Part shown: piece by piece, positions 2,961 to 5,958 of the stretch | Numbering within the stretch: position 1 is the first letter of the stretch | Layout: every line of letters starts with the position of its first letter | From: Frankiales bacterium | GTDB taxonomy: Bacteria > Actinomycetota > Actinomycetes > Mycobacteriales > Jatrophihabitantaceae | Assembly (NCBI GenBank): GCA_025963265.1 | Contig: JAOPUY010000527.1 | Location: 1-5,958, forward strand | Direction: 5' to 3' | Length of the DNA: 5,958 bases | Notes under the pieces: model-generated | What the model was told of the DNA's origin: nothing | What the model saw: only the letters and a program-made list of their open reading frames with translations | Databases searched by the model: none | Made by a program: the position numbers and the translations under genes

Positions 2961-5958
2961 ATGGGCCGACACTCCTCGCGTGATCACCGACGTCCAGTTA
3001 TGGGGGCCGACCGGAGTCGACCCGTTAGCTGGTCGGCGGGCTCCCGGTTCAGCCATGGCAAGTCCAGCCGGCGTCGGGTTCTGGCCGGCTTGCTCGCCGC
3101 GGTTCTGGGCGCGAGCGGGTTAGCGGCAGTCGTCACGTTCACCGCGACCACTGCGTCGGCCGACGTGACGACCAACTCAGCCGATAACTTGCGCACCGGC
3201 TGGTACGGCAATCAACCCAAGCTCAGCCCGGCGGCCGTCACGGCCGCCGATTTCGGGCAGCTCGGATCAATGCCGGTGGACGGTCAGGTTTATGGCCAAC
3301 CGTTGATTTCAAACAACGTGCTCTTGGCTAACACTGAGTTGAACAACATCTACGGGTTCGACGCGACCACCCGGGCGCTGAAGTGGACCCGAAATCTCGG
3401 CACCCCGTTCAACGCCCAGAGCGCGTTGAGCTGCGGTGACATCAAACCGCAGGTGGGGATCACCTCGACCGCGGTGGTGGATTCCTCGACCGGCACTGAA
3501 TACCTGATGAGCAAGGTCAGTTCGCCAAGCGTCGCCCTGTTCCTGCACGCGGTCGACATCACGACCGGGGCCGAGCGGCCCGGTTGGCCCGTCCAGATCC
3601 AGGGCAAGGCCGACAACGATTCGACCCTCACCTTTAACGCGACGAATGAGTTGCAGCGCCCGGGCCTGCTGCTGATGAACGGCGTCGTGTACGCCGGGTT
3701 CAGCGGCCATTGCGACAAGAAGCCGTACCAAGGTTGGGTGACCGGAGTGTCCACCGCCACCCACACGATCACCGCGATGTGGAGTGACGAGGTGGCGCCG
3801 GGCCCCGTCGGCACTGACGGCCCGGGCGGCGGGATCTGGCAGTCGGGCGCGGGTTTGGTCTCCGATGCCAGCGGCGACATCCTCATCAGCACCGGCAATG
3901 GCACTCCGCCGCCGACCGGTCCGGCCACGGTCGGCCAGTCGACGTTGGGTCAGACGCTGACTCGGCTCCGCGTCCAGCCGGACGGCACGCTGAAGGCGGT
4001 CGACTACTTCGCGCCCTACGATGCCGCGAGTCTGAATGACAGCGATTCCGACGTCGGCTCGGGCGGTCCGGTCGTCCTTCCCTCGCAGTATTTCGGCACG
4101 GCGAAATATCCGCGGCTGGCCGTGCTCATCGGAAAGCAGAGCTACATCTGGCTGATGGACGCGACCAACCTCGGTGGCGTCGGGCAGGGCCCGAACGGCG
4201 GGGACAACGTGATCCAGCGGATCGGCAAGCTGGCCGGCGGGGTGCGCGGCAAGCCTGGGGTCTGGCCCGGTGACGGTGGTTACGTCTACATCGCCACCTC
4301 CCAATCCGGCGCCGGTTCCGGACGACTGCTGGCCTACAAGTACGGCGTCGACGGAAACGGCAATCCCTCGCTCACCAATACCGGCAAGTCCGTCGATGCC
4401 TTCGGATTCGGCTCCGGGTCGCCGGTGATCACCTCGGACGGGACGGCCTCCGGGTCGGCGCTGGTGTGGGTGGTGCGGTTCGCGCCGACCTACGATTCGA
4501 ACCAGGCCGGCGCCGGCGCGGTGCTCGATGTCTACAACGCGATACCGGGCAGTGGCTCGGTCAACGCCGGGAACATGACCCCGATCAAGAGTTTCCCCTT
4601 GGGCCAAGGCACCAAGTTCAGCGTGACGGCGGTCGACAACGGCCACGTGTTCGTCGGCACCAGCGACGGCCGAGTTCTCGAGTTCGGCTCGCCGGTCACC
4701 GCGGCGTTAGCCGGCGATCCGGTGTCGTTCCCCACGACCACCCAGGGCGCCGGGGGCACGCAGATCGCCACCGTCACCGCTCAGCAGACGGTCACGGTCA
4801 ACAGCGTGAGCATCAACAACACCCAGTTCAGCGTCGGCGCGGCGACCCCGGCGCTGCCGGTCACGTTGACCGCCGGACAGACGCTGAGCGTCCCGGTCAA
4901 TTTCTCGCCCACCCAGGACGGCCAGATCCTGGCTACCCTCAGCTTCGGCACCAGCGCCGGGGCCGTGCCGATATCGGTCAGCGGAACGGGCCAGACGACC
5001 GCGCCGAAACTCATCCAGGGCTCCTGCTGCGTCAGCTTCGGCGGGGTGGTAGCCGGCGGACCGTCGGCGACTGACACCGTGACGTTCTCCAACGGCGGCT
5101 CGCAAGATCTCATCATCAACGGCTACGACCTGCCGACGGCGCCGTTCACCGTGTCGGGCCTCCCGGCGGTCGGCACCCACCTGGCCAGCGGTCAGAGCGT
5201 CACTGTCACATTCACCTTCGCGCCCACCGACTCCGGCGTGTTCGCCGACCAGTTCCTGATACATACCAACGATCCGACCGCCGACTACCAGGACGGGATC
5301 GACGGAAGTCCCAACGCGGGCGGGGTGGCGTTGTCCGGCTCGGCCGGCACCCAGGGCGTCCTGCGGATCGTCCCGACCAGCCTCAACTTCGGCGACGTTC
5401 CGGTCGGCACCACCGCGATCCAGCCGTTCACGCTCACCAACACCGGCGGCACCGACCTGAACATCAACATCTCCAAGGACCCGGGCGGCCTCAACGGCTT
5501 CAGCGCCGCCTCGAATCTGGTCGAGGGCACCGTTATCCCGGCCGGCCAAACGGTGACCGAGCAGGTCGCCTTCACCCCAACCACGACCGGACCACTCACT
5601 GCCGACTGGGCTATCTCCGGCGACGACGAGGGCGGACGTCAGGACGTCAACCTGATCGGCAACGGCGTTCCGACAACGGCCTTGCCGACCTTGTCGGTCG
5701 GCGACCTCGACGTCAACCGACCCGCGACCGGCACGGTCACCGCCCAGGTGCCGGTTCGGCTCAGCGCCCCATCCACCTCTCCCGTCACGGTGAACTACAC
5801 GACCAAGGACGGATCGGCGACCACGGCCGGCGGCGATTACACCGCGACCAGCGGCACGCTCACCTTCCCGGCCGGCAGCACGGCCCAGACGATTCCGGTC
5901 ACCATCAACGGGGCCGACCCGGCTCCCAGCGGCAAGACCATGACCGTGCTCCTGAGCG
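2961..5958 (+). CDS. Exported beta-propeller / Ig-like (choice-of-anchor D) / Calx-beta protein, 3' end beyond window
   Basis: An uninterrupted frame of 999 codons runs off the window, so the C-terminus and any wall or membrane anchor are unseen. Residues 1-67 look like an export signal: a long basic n-region, SRRRVLA (36-42) resembling a twin-arginine motif, a hydrophobic stretch (about 43-58) and an ASA-D cleavage site (67/68). Residues about 73-576 form a PQQ-like beta-propeller; blade-like strings include IYGFDATTRALKW (130-142), YIWLMDAT (395-402), RLLAYKYG (455-462) and HVFVGTSDGRVLEFG (562-576). Cys158 and Cys251 could form a disulfide. Three Ig-like modules follow: about 583-677 (ends SGTG), 682-796 (SFGGVVAGGPS, adjacent Cys689-Cys690, ends LSGSAG) and 799-903 (LNFGDVPVGTT, FTLTNTGG, ends IGNG). 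A Calx-beta domain starts near 908 (LSVGDLDV, VNYTTKDGSA, GGDYTATSGTLTF) and is cut off. Such arrays usually mediate surface adhesion or binding; ligand and substrate are unknown. PQQ binding or enzymatic activity is not shown. Family names such as 'PQQ-binding-like propeller' or 'choice-of-anchor D protein' both fit. Confidence 0.88.
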   Translation, partial: MGRHSSRDHRRPVMGADRSRPVSWSAGSRFSHGKSSRRRVLAGLLAAVLGASGLAAVVTFTATTASADVTTNSADNLRTGWYGNQPKLSPAAVTAADFGQLGSMPVDGQVYGQPLISNNVLLANTELNNIYGFDATTRALKWTRNLGTPFNAQSALSCGDIKPQVGITSTAVVDSSTGTEYLMSKVSSPSVALFLHAVDITTGAERPGWPVQIQGKADNDSTLTFNATNELQRPGLLLMNGVVYAGFSGHCDKKPYQGWVTGVSTATHTITAMWSDEVAPGPVGTDGPGGGIWQSGAGLVSDASGDILISTGNGTPPPTGPATVGQSTLGQTLTRLRVQPDGTLKAVDYFAPYDAASLNDSDSDVGSGGPVVLPSQYFGTAKYPRLAVLIGKQSYIWLMDATNLGGVGQGPNGGDNVIQRIGKLAGGVRGKPGVWPGDGGYVYIATSQSGAGSGRLLAYKYGVDGNGNPSLTNTGKSVDAFGFGSGSPVITSDGTASGSALVWVVRFAPTYDSNQAGAGAVLDVYNAIPGSGSVNAGNMTPIKSFPLGQGTKFSVTAVDNGHVFVGTSDGRVLEFGSPVTAALAGDPVSFPTTTQGAGGTQIATVTAQQTVTVNSVSINNTQFSVGAATPALPVTLTAGQTLSVPVNFSPTQDGQILATLSFGTSAGAVPISVSGTGQTTAPKLIQGSCCVSFGGVVAGGPSATDTVTFSNGGSQDLIINGYDLPTAPFTVSGLPAVGTHLASGQSVTVTFTFAPTDSGVFADQFLIHTNDPTADYQDGIDGSPNAGGVALSGSAGTQGVLRIVPTSLNFGDVPVGTTAIQPFTLTNTGGTDLNINISKDPGGLNGFSAASNLVEGTVIPAGQTVTEQVAFTPTTTGPLTADWAISGDDEGGRQDVNLIGNGVPTTALPTLSVGDLDVNRPATGTVTAQVPVRLSAPSTSPVTVNYTTKDGSATTAGGDYTATSGTLTFPAGSTAQTIPVTINGADPAPSGKTMTVLLS

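Noticed and set aside
3120..3122. TTA leucine codons (residues 54 and 583 of the surface protein; also 1540-1542 in tkt) as a sign of bldA-type control
   Set aside because: TTA control is established in Streptomyces, the genus here is unknown, and a TTA in a housekeeping-type tkt argues that the codon is simply tolerated.
2938..3123. A 61-codon frame from ATG-2938 overlapping the signal-peptide region
   Set aside because: No ribosome binding site precedes it. The overlapping frame from 2961 has GGAG, a signal peptide and a long domain-bearing protein.
3309..4646. A 445-codon open frame on the minus strand inside the surface-protein gene
   Set aside because: It lies opposite the clearly protein-like + strand frame. 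Its translation is arginine/glycine/aspartate-rich with no recognisable motif, typical of the antisense shadow of a GC-rich gene.
4707..5549. A 280-codon minus-strand open frame
   Set aside because: Same antisense artefact: it runs opposite the Ig-like modules, which have clear family signatures on the + strand.

Overview
The window looks like chromosomal DNA of a high-GC Gram-positive bacterium (Actinobacteria). Both long genes use strongly G/C-biased codons, one gene starts at GTG, the tRNA promoter has an actinobacterial-looking TAGGGT -10 box, and the large secreted protein has a domain mix common in soil and plant-associated actinobacteria. I cannot fix the genus. All supported genes are on the + strand, and they look like three separate transcription units rather than one operon.

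Layout. Bases 1-104 hold the end of an upstream region: a strong hairpin (10-36), then an extended -10 promoter (51-59). Bases 105-193 encode a complete tRNA-Leu with anticodon GAG and an encoded CCA end, followed at once by a clear rho-independent terminator (197-223). Bases 229-618 are non-coding as far as I can see and form the upstream region of the next gene. Bases 634-2517 (possibly from 625) encode a complete, apparently intact transketolase of the short type that resembles animal TKT. Bases 2518-2960 are an AT-richer gap holding several hairpins, a 14-bp tandem repeat that also folds as a hairpin, a weak promoter candidate and an 8-codon upstream reading frame. From 2961 to the window edge runs a 999-codon open gene, cut off by the window, for an exported multidomain protein: long-n-region (possibly Tat) signal peptide, PQQ-like beta-propeller, three Ig-like 'choice-of-anchor D' (ASH-type) modules and the start of a Calx-beta domain.

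How the parts relate. The tRNA serves translation and the transketolase serves the non-oxidative pentose phosphate pathway in the cytosol. The last gene makes a cell-surface or secreted protein of unknown ligand. Nothing in the sequence links the three functionally, and no transaldolase, glucose-6-phosphate dehydrogenase or other pentose phosphate gene is visible beside the transketolase. I found no mobile element, CRISPR array, toxin-antitoxin pair or defence gene. The points most worth checking are the architecture and export route of the large surface protein, its apparently degenerate Calx-beta metal site, and the layered leader (repeat/hairpin, promoter, mini-ORF) in front of it.
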